In this document: one piece after another, positions 15,178 through 23,447 of the stretch
Position numbering within the stretch: position 1 is the stretch's first letter
How the letters are laid out: every line of letters begins with the position of its first letter
Source of the DNA: JANMZO01 sp963763135
GTDB taxonomy: Bacteria > Actinomycetota > Acidimicrobiia > Acidimicrobiales > JANYDT01
DNA: 64,000 bases
Assembly: GCA_963763135.1 (NCBI GenBank)
Contig: CAVXNJ010000010.1
Location: 620,001 to 684,000, forward strand
Reading direction: 5' to 3'
The notes under the pieces: model-generated
The model's database searches: none
What the model was told of the DNA's origin: nothing
Seen by the model: the letters and a program-made list of their open reading frames with translations, nothing else
Program-made: the position numbers and the translations under genes

Positions 15178-15342
15178 TCAGAGCTTGCGGCTCGCCTCGA
15201 GCATTTCGCTTCCAGCGTGAATCTTTTCGGCCTGGTCGGTGTACCACCAGCCGTGCAACCCGGAGACCACAGCGCCCGTGAGGAACAGACCGATCGGGAA
15301 GACGGTGACCATCAAGACGATGAGGACAATCGGCCCGATCAC
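15178..15342 (-). CDS. Small membrane protein (54 aa) coupled to ridA
   Basis: The frame starts with GTG 15342, whose bases form a GTGA overlap with the ridA stop, and encodes 54 aa. Residues 2-27 are one hydrophobic span (IGPIVLIVLMVTVFPIGLFL), followed by a polar tail with GWWYTDQAEKIHAGSEML. The start overlap implies translational coupling to ridA. The function is unknown. Its reality is supported by the coupling and the clean single membrane span in the correct strand. Confidence 0.6.
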   Translation of the reverse strand: MIGPIVLIVLMVTVFPIGLFLTGAVVSGLHGWWYTDQAEKIHAGSEMLEASRKL

Positions 15343-15707
15343 GGCTCGACCACTCCACCCGGGCCGGTGTAGGCGGTGAACTCGATCTCGACGAGGGCGC
15401 CGAGCGCCATCGTGACGTTGCCCACCGTTGACCGGGTGGGACGGTGACCGGCGAAGCACTCGGTGTAGGCGGCGTTCATCTCGGCGAAGTTCGCCATGTC
15501 GGTGAGGAAACAGGTGCACTTCACGACGTCGGTAAGCGACGCACCGGCCTTTTCGAGCAGCGCCTTCGCGTTTTCGAAGATCTGACGCACCTGGCCGTCG
15601 ACGCCACCTTCGACCAAGGCTCCATCGACCAGGCCAAGCTGGCCAGCCGTGTAAACCCAGTCTCCGGCACGCAGGACTGCTGAATAGGGACCAACAGGTT
15701 TCGACAT
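15339..15707 (-). CDS. ridA: RidA family (YjgF/YER057c/UK114) enamine/imine deaminase
   Basis: The 122-aa protein begins MSKPVGPYSAVLRAGDWVYTAG, the standard Rid opening. VRQIFENAKALLEKAGASLTDVVKCTCFLTDM follows, and the catalytic Arg lies in HRPTRSTVGN near residue 95, with the acidic EIEFTA at the end. RidA clears reactive 2-aminoacrylate and related imines made by PLP enzymes. The conserved Arg needed for deamination is present. Its stop overlaps the start of a small membrane protein gene. Start ATG 15707 fits the family length of 120-130 aa. Confidence 0.9.
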   Translation of the reverse strand: MSKPVGPYSAVLRAGDWVYTAGQLGLVDGALVEGGVDGQVRQIFENAKALLEKAGASLTDVVKCTCFLTDMANFAEMNAAYTECFAGHRPTRSTVGNVTMALGALVEIEFTAYTGPGGVVEP

Positions 15708-15785
15708 GGGCAAAACCTTACTCGCCGCTGCCCCAGGAATCGAAGCAGCGAACCCGGCTCGGTTGGCAGGCGCCCAGACAGCACA

Positions 15786-15814
15786 GAACCCCGGTTGGCG
15801 GCCAACCGGGGTTC
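15786..15814 (-). terminator. Perfect 14-bp inverted repeat between erpA and ridA
   Basis: GAACCCCGGTTGGC and its exact complement meet with one unpaired base between them. It lies downstream of the hairpin array on the strand of erpA and 79 bases before the ridA start. It probably blocks read-through; no T-tract is present. Confidence 0.55.
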
Positions 15815-15831
15815 CACGTGCGAGATCTGGA

Positions 15832-16063
15832 GTTTCGGCCCTCTCGGGCCGCTTTAGCTAGTTTCGGCCCTCTCGGGCCGCTTTAGCTAGTTTCGGCCCT
15901 CTCGGGCCGCTTTAGCTAGTTTCGGCCCTCTCGGGCCGCTTTAGCTAGTTTCGGCCCTCTCGGGCCGCTTTAGCTAGTTTCGGCCCTCTCGGGCCGCTTT
16001 AGCTAGTTTCGGCCCTCTCGGGCCGCTTTAGCTAGTTTCGGCCCTCTCGGGCCGCTTTAGCTA
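15832..16063. repeat. Array of eight identical 29-bp hairpin units
   Basis: Eight head-to-tail copies of a 29-bp unit run for exactly 232 bases with no differences that I can see. Each unit holds a perfect hairpin, CGGCCC-TCTC-GGGCCG, followed by CTTTAGCTAGTTT. There are no spacers, so this is not CRISPR. The last three bases of the array (16061-16063) are the TAG stop of the Fe-S carrier gene that reads into it on the minus strand. Because 29 is not a multiple of three, stop codons fall in every frame. Confidence 0.95.
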
Positions 16064-16438
16064 GCTGAAGGAGTTGCCGCAGCCGCAGGTGCGCTGCGCG
16101 TTGGGGTTGTCGATCGCAAAGCCACCACCCTGGAGAGCGTCTTTGTAGTCGAGCGTGGCGCCCTTGAGCATGCCAGCCGATGCGGGATCGGTGACGACCT
16201 TGATCGATCCGTATTCCTTGGTGATGTCGTCTTCCGCGATATCGCCGTCGAAGAACATCTCGTAGGAGAAGCCCGAGCAACCGCCGGGACGAACGGCGAC
16301 GCGCAACGCAAGCGACGTGTCGCCTTCAGCTTCAATCAGGGCGGCAACCTTGGTGGCAGCAGCAGCGGTGAGGACGATCGTGTCGGACTTGCGGCCAAGA
16401 CCAATCTTGACGGCGGTGGGGGCTTCGGAAAGGCTCAT
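16061..16438 (-). CDS. erpA: A-type iron-sulfur carrier protein (ErpA/IscA/HesB family)
   Basis: The 125-aa protein starts at ATG 16438 behind AGGAG. The family core is IVLTAAAATKVAALIEAEG, LRVAVRPGGCSGFSYEM (first ligand Cys), and the C-terminal QRTCGCGNSF with the CGC pair. It takes up or hands on Fe-S clusters to apo-enzymes. The last codons run straight into a 29-bp hairpin array that supplies the stop codon. The Mrp/ApbC gene, another Fe-S carrier, is divergent 180 bases away, so the region is an Fe-S assembly locus. Confidence 0.92.
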   Translation of the reverse strand: MSLSEAPTAVKIGLGRKSDTIVLTAAAATKVAALIEAEGDTSLALRVAVRPGGCSGFSYEMFFDGDIAEDDITKEYGSIKVVTDPASAGMLKGATLDYKDALQGGGFAIDNPNAQRTCGCGNSFS

Positions 16439-16618
16439 CGTATGTACTCCTGTCACGATGGTCCGTCGTGCGGACCGTCTCATTGTTCTGGCGCCGGTCC
16501 CCGGCGTGGGTCCTGCTAAGGCGACGTTAGATATAAACACTACCTGGGCTGTCAACATTCCCGACATCGGCCGAAGTTCTCAGCTTTTAGCGGGGTTCAC
16601 CATCGTAAACTCATTTTC

Positions 16619-17776
16619 ATGAGTCCAACCGCCGAACAGGTCACTGGCATGTTGCGCGGTGTTATCGACCCCGAACTCAATGTCGACATCGTTGAGCTTG
16701 GCATGGTGCAACGGGTCGACGTGACCGATGGCGGCTTCGTCGACGTCGTCATCGCTCTTACCATCGCCGGCTGTCCGCTGCGGGTGCAGATCCGCGACGA
16801 CGCCGTGGCCCGTATCCGGTCACTCCCCGGAGTCACCGATGTCCACGTCAGCTTCGGTGAGCTCAACGCCGAGCAACGCAGCCAGGTCATGCAGCGGGCG
16901 CGTTGGAAGGCCCGGGAGAATGCGCCCGACACGGAAATCTCCACGACCACCCGGATCATCGCCGTCGCCTCGGGAAAAGGTGGCGTCGGCAAGTCGTCAG
17001 TCACGTGCAACCTTGCGGCGGCGCTGGCCGCTCGGGGCTTTACGGTCGGCGTGCTCGATGCAGACATCTGGGGCTTCAGCGTTCCGCGCATGCTCGGGGT
17101 CGAAGACCGCCTCGGCGGCTCCGAAGGGAAGATATCCCCGGCTGAGCGCCTCATTCCGGGCCAAAACGGCGGTCCGGCCGGGCTGCTCAAGATCGTCTCG
17201 ATGGGTCTCGTGGTCGACGACGAAGACAAGGCCATCATGTGGCGAGGGCTGATGCTCGCCAAAGCCGTCGAAGAATTCCTCACCAAGGTGCGGTGGGGCG
17301 ACCTCGACTACCTGATGATCGACATGCCACCGGGAACTGGTGACGTGCAAATGGCGTTGGCCCGTCTACTTCCCCGCGCCGAACTGCTGATTGTCACCAC
17401 CCCGGCGCTTGCGGCCCAGAAGGTCGCCATGCGCGTTGTCGACATGGCTCGGCGAAGTTACCTCCGGGTCGGTGGCGTGGTGGAGAACATGTCCGCCTTC
17501 ATCGATCCGAGCGGCGAGTCGCACGCGCTGTTTGGCGTCGGCGGCGGTCAACGCTTGGCCGACGACGCCGAAATCCCGCTGGTGGCAAAGATTCCGATCG
17601 AGGCTTCTGTTTCGACCGGCGGCGATCAGGGCGACCCGATATCGTTGGTCGCTCCCGAAGGCCCCGCCGGCCGGGCCTTTGGCGATCTGGCCGAACGGAT
17701 TGTCACCGAACTGTTCCCGCCGATCGATATGGCGGGCTGCTCGGCCCGGTTGCTCAAAGCCCTCGAAAACGTGTAG
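16619..17776 (+). CDS. mrp: Mrp/ApbC/NBP35-type P-loop ATPase, Fe-S cluster carrier
   Basis: This 385-aa protein begins with a MIP18 (DUF59) domain at residues 3-80 (VIDPELNVDIVELGMV, IALTIAGCPL), then an ATPase domain with a deviant Walker A ASGKGGVGKSSVTCNLA near residue 122. Further motifs are VLDADIWGFSVPRMLG and DYLMIDMPPGTGDVQ. ApbC-type proteins bind and pass on Fe-S clusters in an ATP-dependent way. The start is ATG 16619. It is divergent from the A-type carrier gene and convergent with the ABC permease, separated from it by a bidirectional hairpin. Confidence 0.93.
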   Translation: MSPTAEQVTGMLRGVIDPELNVDIVELGMVQRVDVTDGGFVDVVIALTIAGCPLRVQIRDDAVARIRSLPGVTDVHVSFGELNAEQRSQVMQRARWKARENAPDTEISTTTRIIAVASGKGGVGKSSVTCNLAAALAARGFTVGVLDADIWGFSVPRMLGVEDRLGGSEGKISPAERLIPGQNGGPAGLLKIVSMGLVVDDEDKAIMWRGLMLAKAVEEFLTKVRWGDLDYLMIDMPPGTGDVQMALARLLPRAELLIVTTPALAAQKVAMRVVDMARRSYLRVGGVVENMSAFIDPSGESHALFGVGGGQRLADDAEIPLVAKIPIEASVSTGGDQGDPISLVAPEGPAGRAFGDLAERIVTELFPPIDMAGCSARLLKALENV

Positions 17777-17780
17777 CAAC

Positions 17781-17809
17781 GCATACTCCTGGTTGCGTCA
17801 GGAGTATGC
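17781..17809. terminator. Bidirectional 11-bp hairpin between convergent genes
   Basis: GCATACTCCTG and its exact complement flank a 7-base loop, five bases after the mrp stop and 14 before the end of the oppositely oriented permease gene. It can end both transcripts; no T-tract is present. Confidence 0.7.
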
Positions 17810-17822
17810 GAGCACGATGGTT

Positions 17823-20800
17823 CTATCGGCGTAGCGGGGCGTCGCTCGACAGTGATCGGCGCATGTACAGGCTCACGAAGATTGCGGGCACGGCAATGAC
17901 CGTAAGTGCGCCGATTATCGACAGGATGCTGAACGGGTAGCTCGCTCCGATTCCGAGCGCACCGGCCCACACCAGGCGCCACGCCACCGCCACTCCGGCA
18001 AGCCATCCCACGAGGACTGCCGGAACGAGCCGATGCAGTGCTTCGGAGACCGCAAGACGTCGTATCCCGGGCGATGACATGCCGAGCGAACGGAGCACCG
18101 ACCAGTCTTTGCGTCGTTCTGACACGCCGTGTACGAAGAGGACGCTGAGGACGCTCACGACCAGAAGTCCACCGAGCCACGACAGTGACCGTAAGGACCG
18201 ACGCACGAGGGTCGCATCGAGGTTGCGCTCGTTGACCGGGTCATCGATTGGCCGATAGGTGACATCGGGGCCGCTCAGGACTTTGTCGATGGTTGAGCGG
18301 TCGGACACCGACTTCGGGTCGGTCGGGGCGAGAAGCACCCGTTCGGCCACCCATTCACCGCCGCGGAGCGCAGTGGCCGTGGATGGTCCGACCAGCACCC
18401 GCGCCAAGGTTCCGGTGCTGCGGGCGAGTCCGACAACGGTGACGGTCAAGGTCCGACCGGTACGCAACTCCCGCAAGAACAGCGTTTCACCGACCCGAAC
18501 GTGATGGTTGCGCGTCGATCCGTCGGTAAACAGGTTCTGATCGACAACGGCCGTTCCCGATTCATTGATCACGCGCTGGTAGACGTCGGCATCGGTAGCG
18601 AGACCCTCGGTTCGAGCCGACAGCGTCATCGGGGTTCGATCCAGGTATTCGCTCGTGATGCGAAGTCCTTCGACGCGCACCGTGCGGCCTTCGGCGTTGC
18701 GAGCATCCATGTTGAACGCCCCAACCGGTGCGGCGATCGCGGCGGATCCGAGCGACTCGATGAGCTTCGGAAGGTCAGCGGGTTGGGCAGCTTCAGCCAC
18801 CAGTTCCCATCCGCCGGTGGACGCCCGGGCGCGGGTCGCGGCTTCCGACGCCAGACCGGCGTTGAGAAAGCTCACAACGGTCAGCGCCATAACCAACGAC
18901 GTCGCAGCAGCGCGGCCGAGAATGTCACTGGACGGACCCGAGCCGGGTCGGGCGTCGGTAATCGTCTTCACCGCCCGCCTCGCACCGTCGGTGGCCTTCT
19001 TGTCAGCCGAGAGTCTGAGGTGCAGCGGCAGGAGCATCTGCAGCGCCGTACCGAGCCCGATGAGACACATCGCGTAGGTGACCCATGTACCCGTCCCGGT
19101 ATGTCGGAACCATCTCGCCGACAGGGAGGGCAGAACGCCGAGGATCAGCAATCCAACGCCCGCCACCGCGATCTTCACGGGGCGATTCACGCGAACGGGA
19201 AGGGTTCGACCCGACAGCACAACTTCTCGCCATCCGAGCCCGACGGTCGTTGTGAAGATCAACAGCGCCATGAGAAAGGTGAACGAGCCCCGGTCATGAA
19301 TGCTGCGTATGCAGAGAAACCCACTCACGACGGCCGCCGCGGCAAGCGTCAATCCGGTCTGCGAAAGTTGCTGTGATCGGTCGGCGGACCGTCGCAAGTT
19401 ACGGACCGACCCGCGGACCGTGCCGTGCGTGGTGACGAATAGCGAAAGTGCCAGCGCGAAACAGGTGAGTGTGAACCCACTCGACATGCCAATGAGCACC
19501 GATTCCACCTTCGGTGCCGTCGCAGCAGCCGCAACTCCCGATGTTCCGAATGACCGGCGGAGAACCAACGTGGCCGATACGAATCCGACCAGCGCTCCCG
19601 CTATTGACCCGAGAATGGCGTAGAACCAACCTTCCAGCCCGAACGCGGAAACGGCGTCACGTCTACGCAGCCCCACCGATCGAAGTGCGCCAATCTCCGC
19701 GTTGCGCACAACGGCGAGGCCGAAGAACAACGCCAGAAGCAGCACTCCCGATCCGAGCCCGAGCAACCAGACCATCGTGCGCAGTATCCGACCGAGTGGT
19801 TCCGTTCGGGCCGCGGCCTTCGCCAGGATCTGCGTCTTCACGTTGTCGATCGACACATTGACCGCGGGGCGGGACTGCCCGTCGGGTGCATCGCTGGCAG
19901 CGACAGCGGCGAACGTTCGCTCCAGATGCTCTACGACAGCGTCGGCGGACTTCGATCCTTCACGATTGGAGATCGCGATCACGTACTGAAGTGGGGGCGG
20001 GGAACCGAGCGTCGTCAACGTACCGATCGGAACGATGGCCACGCGGGACGCATCGACCCCGTCGAGTGGCAGAACACCAAAGCCCTTGCGGGGAAGTATC
20101 GCCTCAACCTGCAGTTTCAGTTCTTCGCCGGACGGGCTCACCATGGCGACGATTGAGCCGGCGCGAACACCCAACGCATCGGCGGCGTACGGGCCAACGA
20201 ACACCCGTCCGGGTCCCGGATTGGTGCGACCCGCAAGGCCCGTCGCTTTCGGGTCGAGACCGAAGTTCTGCGCCGCGTCGACGTCCATCTCGATGACGTG
20301 GACGCTTCGCGATATCGCGGGGTGGGCCGCATCGGATTCGGCGCCGTCGTAACGGAACACCATGTCGGCTGAGACGAGTCCGAGCTGGCCGCGTACGAGG
20401 AGTGACAGATCGTTGACGGTTTCGGACTTTTCCGCCAACGCATCATTGAGCCGGGCCTGCGCATCCAGACGGACATCCGGGGTTGGCGCCGTGACGAGTT
20501 CGTCGACGGAACCGAAGGTCGTATCGACCGCGTCGCGGGCCGAGCGGACGATCGAATCGGACAACGAGATGGTCAGGGTCAGCAGGGTGGTGATCACCAG
20601 GACGCAGCTCAGGATGAACAGCGATTCCCGAGGCTGGCGCTTCATGCGGCGAACCGCCAGTTTCCGCAATACCGGATTCGTGATGAGGGTCCACAGGGCC
20701 GGAAGCGACCAGACCGTAACGAGCAACAGTCGGCCGACCCCCCGGGGTCCGGGGTGCGACCACGCGGCCCAAACGCTTAGAAGCGCCAGGTCAACCAGAA

Positions 20801-20888
20801 GAACGGTTCGCAGACTGGAACGGAACGGCGATTCGTCGAGAAAGTCTTCGGGTTCTTCAGCGCCTTTGGCAGAAATCTGCTCCGACAC
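17823..20888 (-). CDS. ABC transporter permease, FtsX-like (two FtsX domains)
   Basis: The 1021-aa membrane protein starts at GTG 20888. An N-terminal pair of spans (LRTVLLVDLALLSVWAAW, LLLVTVWSLPALWTLITN) precedes a long extracytoplasmic loop, a first FtsX block near residues 370-480 (TMVWLLGLGSGVLLLALFFG), a central region with further spans, and a second FtsX block at the C-terminus (LLVVSVLSVLFVHGVSERRK and LRSLGMSSPGIRRLAVSEAL). Duplicated FtsX blocks are typical of long MacB/LolCE-type permeases in actinobacteria. The cognate ATPase gene lies just upstream. Cargo is unknown; lipid, lipoprotein or peptide export are options. Confidence 0.85.
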   Translation of the reverse strand: MSEQISAKGAEEPEDFLDESPFRSSLRTVLLVDLALLSVWAAWSHPGPRGVGRLLLVTVWSLPALWTLITNPVLRKLAVRRMKRQPRESLFILSCVLVITTLLTLTISLSDSIVRSARDAVDTTFGSVDELVTAPTPDVRLDAQARLNDALAEKSETVNDLSLLVRGQLGLVSADMVFRYDGAESDAAHPAISRSVHVIEMDVDAAQNFGLDPKATGLAGRTNPGPGRVFVGPYAADALGVRAGSIVAMVSPSGEELKLQVEAILPRKGFGVLPLDGVDASRVAIVPIGTLTTLGSPPPLQYVIAISNREGSKSADAVVEHLERTFAAVAASDAPDGQSRPAVNVSIDNVKTQILAKAAARTEPLGRILRTMVWLLGLGSGVLLLALFFGLAVVRNAEIGALRSVGLRRRDAVSAFGLEGWFYAILGSIAGALVGFVSATLVLRRSFGTSGVAAAATAPKVESVLIGMSSGFTLTCFALALSLFVTTHGTVRGSVRNLRRSADRSQQLSQTGLTLAAAAVVSGFLCIRSIHDRGSFTFLMALLIFTTTVGLGWREVVLSGRTLPVRVNRPVKIAVAGVGLLILGVLPSLSARWFRHTGTGTWVTYAMCLIGLGTALQMLLPLHLRLSADKKATDGARRAVKTITDARPGSGPSSDILGRAAATSLVMALTVVSFLNAGLASEAATRARASTGGWELVAEAAQPADLPKLIESLGSAAIAAPVGAFNMDARNAEGRTVRVEGLRITSEYLDRTPMTLSARTEGLATDADVYQRVINESGTAVVDQNLFTDGSTRNHHVRVGETLFLRELRTGRTLTVTVVGLARSTGTLARVLVGPSTATALRGGEWVAERVLLAPTDPKSVSDRSTIDKVLSGPDVTYRPIDDPVNERNLDATLVRRSLRSLSWLGGLLVVSVLSVLFVHGVSERRKDWSVLRSLGMSSPGIRRLAVSEALHRLVPAVLVGWLAGVAVAWRLVWAGALGIGASYPFSILSIIGALTVIAVPAIFVSLYMRRSLSSDAPLRR

Positions 20889-20985
20889 TACCGACCGGAT
20901 CCCGGGTAGACGCGGGCCACGTCAGGTGGCGCCTCGGCGCGGACACTCGTACGGCGGCCGCATCGGATTGCATTGCAGGGGTTGA

Positions 20986-22044
20986 TCATGAGGACGCCCC
21001 CTGGTTGCTCACGCGGCGGATTTCACCGGCCGACAGTTCGATCACCCGGTGAGCCAGTCGAGCGACGGCGGGGTCATGGGTAACCATGACAATCGTGAGG
21101 CCGGAATGGTTGAGCTCGCGAAAGACCTGAAGGACCTGGTCCGCAGTGTCGTCGTCGAGATTTCCCGTTGGTTCGTCGGCCCACAGAACCTTCGGTTCAC
21201 CGACAAACGCTCTGGCTATCGCGATCCGCTGCTGCTCGCCGCCGGACAGTTCGTCGGGGAGGAAATCGGCCCGATTGCTCAAGCCGACAAGTTCGAGGGC
21301 CGAGCGAGCTTCTTCGAGCGACTGATCTTGCGGCCAATTGTTCAGCATGAGCGGCAATTCGACGTTCTCCAGCGCCGTCAGCGAAGGAACGAGGTTGTAG
21401 CTCTGGAAGGCAAAGCCCATAGCTGCTGACCGATGACGGCTTCGTTCACCGTCGGTCAGGTTGTGCAGTTCAAACCCGTCGACGATCACGGTTCCCGCTG
21501 AGAGATCGTCGAGTCCGGCGAGGCAGTGGAGCAGCGTCGTTTTGCCGGAACCGCTCGGTCCGGTGATCGCCACGAATTCGCCCTGACGAATGACGAGGTC
21601 GATGTCGTGGAGGACGACCACATCACGGTTGCCCTTACGGAACGTACGACCCAGCCCCGTTGCCTCGATGATGACAGGCGCATCGGGTTCCACGGTCGCC
21701 GCTGGAGCAGCCCAGGGTCCCGTGGCGAAGCGGAGGTCTTCTTCTGCTACCTGTTTGGGAGCCGCTGGTTGCGCAACCGGCTCCGCTTCGAGAACCGTTC
21801 CGTAAGTGACGATTCCCGCACCGGTGGTGGGACTCGCCACCGGTTCAAACGGTTGAGCCGACGGGACCGCTTCAGCGGTCGGCACGACCGGGGCCTCGGG
21901 AGTATCAAATGTGGCCGGTGTTACCGGGGTTACAGCATCCGGGGCGGAGCCGTCATCAACGACGGTCTCGGAAGCGGCCGGGACGAACGCCGCAGCTCCA
22001 CTCTCGGAACTCACCGCTTGACGACCCGACTCCAGCCAGACCAC
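20986..22044 (-). CDS. ABC transporter ATP-binding protein (MacB/LolD-like), 5' end uncertain
   Basis: The last 230 residues are a complete ABC ATPase: IIEATGLGRTFRKGNRD, Walker A GPSGSGKTTLLHCLAGLD, FAFQSYNLVPSLTALENV, signature LSGGEQQRIAIARAF, Walker B VLWADEPTGNLDDDT and the H-loop MVTHDPAVA. It pairs with the FtsX permease gene that follows after 97 bases. The N-terminal 110 residues are Ala/Pro/Val/acid-rich, like the preceding protein in the other frame. Starts at GTG 22044 or GTG 22014 lack ribosome sites. I suspect it is the 3' part of a single gene beginning at 23362, joined by one skipped base near 22045. Confidence 0.85.
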   Translation of the reverse strand: MVWLESGRQAVSSESGAAAFVPAASETVVDDGSAPDAVTPVTPATFDTPEAPVVPTAEAVPSAQPFEPVASPTTGAGIVTYGTVLEAEPVAQPAAPKQVAEEDLRFATGPWAAPAATVEPDAPVIIEATGLGRTFRKGNRDVVVLHDIDLVIRQGEFVAITGPSGSGKTTLLHCLAGLDDLSAGTVIVDGFELHNLTDGERSRHRSAAMGFAFQSYNLVPSLTALENVELPLMLNNWPQDQSLEEARSALELVGLSNRADFLPDELSGGEQQRIAIARAFVGEPKVLWADEPTGNLDDDTADQVLQVFRELNHSGLTIVMVTHDPAVARLAHRVIELSAGEIRRVSNQGASS

Positions 22045-23362
22045 GCAGCCACGACAGCACCGAGTCGGGGTCGGAGGCCTCGGGAGCCGAGGCGCTGAGC
22101 GTTGTCGCGTGTCCGGCGACGGCAACCTGCACGAGTTGTTCAGCGATCGCTGGTTCGGCAAACACCGGATGTTCGACGACCGAGTCATCAAAGTCCGTCG
22201 CGACCGTCTCGTCGGCGTCGTCAGACTCGAAGGCGTCGACAGATTCGACAGATTCGACGGCGTCGACAGTTTCAACAGGGTCGACGGTACCGACAGATTC
22301 GACGGCGTCGACAGTTTCAACAGGGTCGACCGTTTCGACGGCGACGGGTTCGACAGTTTCAACAGGGTCGACGGTACCGACAGATTCGACGGCGTCGACA
22401 GTTTCAACAGGGTCGACAGATTCGACGGCGACGGGTTCGACAGATTCAACAGCGTCGACGGTACCGACAGATTCGACGGCGTCGACAGTTTCAACAGGGT
22501 CGGGCGGGAAGGGTTTGGTTTCCGCTGGGGAAACCGGTTGGGCAACGATCGGGGGCTCTGACACCTTGGGGATCGACTGCACTCCCATCGACACCAACCA
22601 CGGTGGCAGCGATTCCTCGCTCGGCGGGGTCCATGCAACCGGCTCGGCCTCGGGGGGTGCCGACGCGGCGGGCCAGTCGGCACTACGTACCGCCGGCTCA
22701 ACGCTATCGGTCTTGAGCAGCGCGCCATCGGTTTCCGCGTATCCAACTGCCAGTGACTCGGGGGCCTCGGCGGGTTCGGGTTCGAACTGCGCCTCGGGTT
22801 CAGGCCGTGGTTCGGGCTCGACCCCATCCATCGTCGCCGCATCCGTGTCGGCAGTATCCGTGTCGGTCGAATCCGTATCGGTCGAATCCGTGTCGGCCGG
22901 TGCCTCGTCTTCGTAGTCAACGACCGCATAGCCGCGAGCCAGTGCCTCGGCGCGCGAATAGGGAACGACGGTGGCCACGCCGTTCACGAAGACGAACGTG
23001 CGAGGTCCCGGCTCATCAGTCGGTGGTTCGGGAGACACAGCGTCGGTCACGGGCGGAAGACTGGCTGGTTCAGCGTCGGGGCCAGGTACTAGGGCGCGGA
23101 CCGCAGGATCGTCTTGCCACGCAGGCTCGACCGGTTCCGCTGGTTCTCCAAAAAACCCGTTTCCATCCGACGATGATAATTCTGAGCTGGCAAAAAACGC
23201 GCTGAAACCCACCGGTTGATCGTCGACGCGATCAGCCGGTTTTGCCTCCACGATGGCCGCGTCAGCGAACCAGGGAGGGGGAACTTCAGACGATGGCACG
23301 AGTGTCTCATCGGTCGCTGACCATTGGTGCTTGATCACATCACTGTAAAGATGTTCATCCAT
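21956..23362 (-). CDS. Acidic Val/Glu/Asp/Thr repeat protein, likely N-terminal part of the ABC ATPase
   Basis: From ATG 23362 the frame encodes 468 aa. Residues 1-180 are acidic with one ordered-looking patch (RTFVFVNGVATVVPYSRAEA, GYAVVDYEDEAP). TDSTDTDSTDTDTADTD follows, then a repeat zone (residues about 285-380) built on VETVDAVESVGTVDP units. No signal peptide or membrane span is seen. The composition continues unbroken in the overlapping ATPase frame after about 22045, while this frame's last 25 residues turn basic and atypical. That points to a single-base frameshift rather than two genes. The function of the acidic region is unknown. Confidence 0.6.
   Translation of the reverse strand: MDEHLYSDVIKHQWSATDETLVPSSEVPPPWFADAAIVEAKPADRVDDQPVGFSAFFASSELSSSDGNGFFGEPAEPVEPAWQDDPAVRALVPGPDAEPASLPPVTDAVSPEPPTDEPGPRTFVFVNGVATVVPYSRAEALARGYAVVDYEDEAPADTDSTDTDSTDTDTADTDAATMDGVEPEPRPEPEAQFEPEPAEAPESLAVGYAETDGALLKTDSVEPAVRSADWPAASAPPEAEPVAWTPPSEESLPPWLVSMGVQSIPKVSEPPIVAQPVSPAETKPFPPDPVETVDAVESVGTVDAVESVEPVAVESVDPVETVDAVESVGTVDPVETVEPVAVETVDPVETVDAVESVGTVDPVETVDAVESVESVDAFESDDADETVATDFDDSVVEHPVFAEPAIAEQLVQVAVAGHATTLSASAPEASDPDSVLSWLRGLAGVGSSSGEFREWSCGVRPGRFRDRR
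22220..22505. repeat. In-gene degenerate DNA repeat (Val-Glu/Asp-Thr coding)
   Basis: About 285 bases consist of repeated blocks such as GACGGCGTCGACAGTTTC, AACAGGGTCGAC and GGTACCGACAGATTC in varied order. They encode the VETVDAVES-type repeats of the acidic protein on the minus strand. Repeat slippage here would change the length of that protein. Confidence 0.85.
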
Positions 23363-23447
23363 CCAGCAAGTCAGTCACGTAGCGCGCGAGGCCGGTCTTC
23401 CGTCACCCACCGGGCACCTTCCGGAGTCGACCACCGTCCGCGACCGC

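Noticed and set aside
15832..16063. 29-bp repeat array as CRISPR
   Set aside because: Units abut without spacers and no cas genes are near.
20986..22929. 647-aa frame as a single ABC ATPase gene
   Set aside because: Its first 290 residues are Arg/Pro/Ser-rich shadow of the acidic repeat frame; only the part after about 22045 is real.
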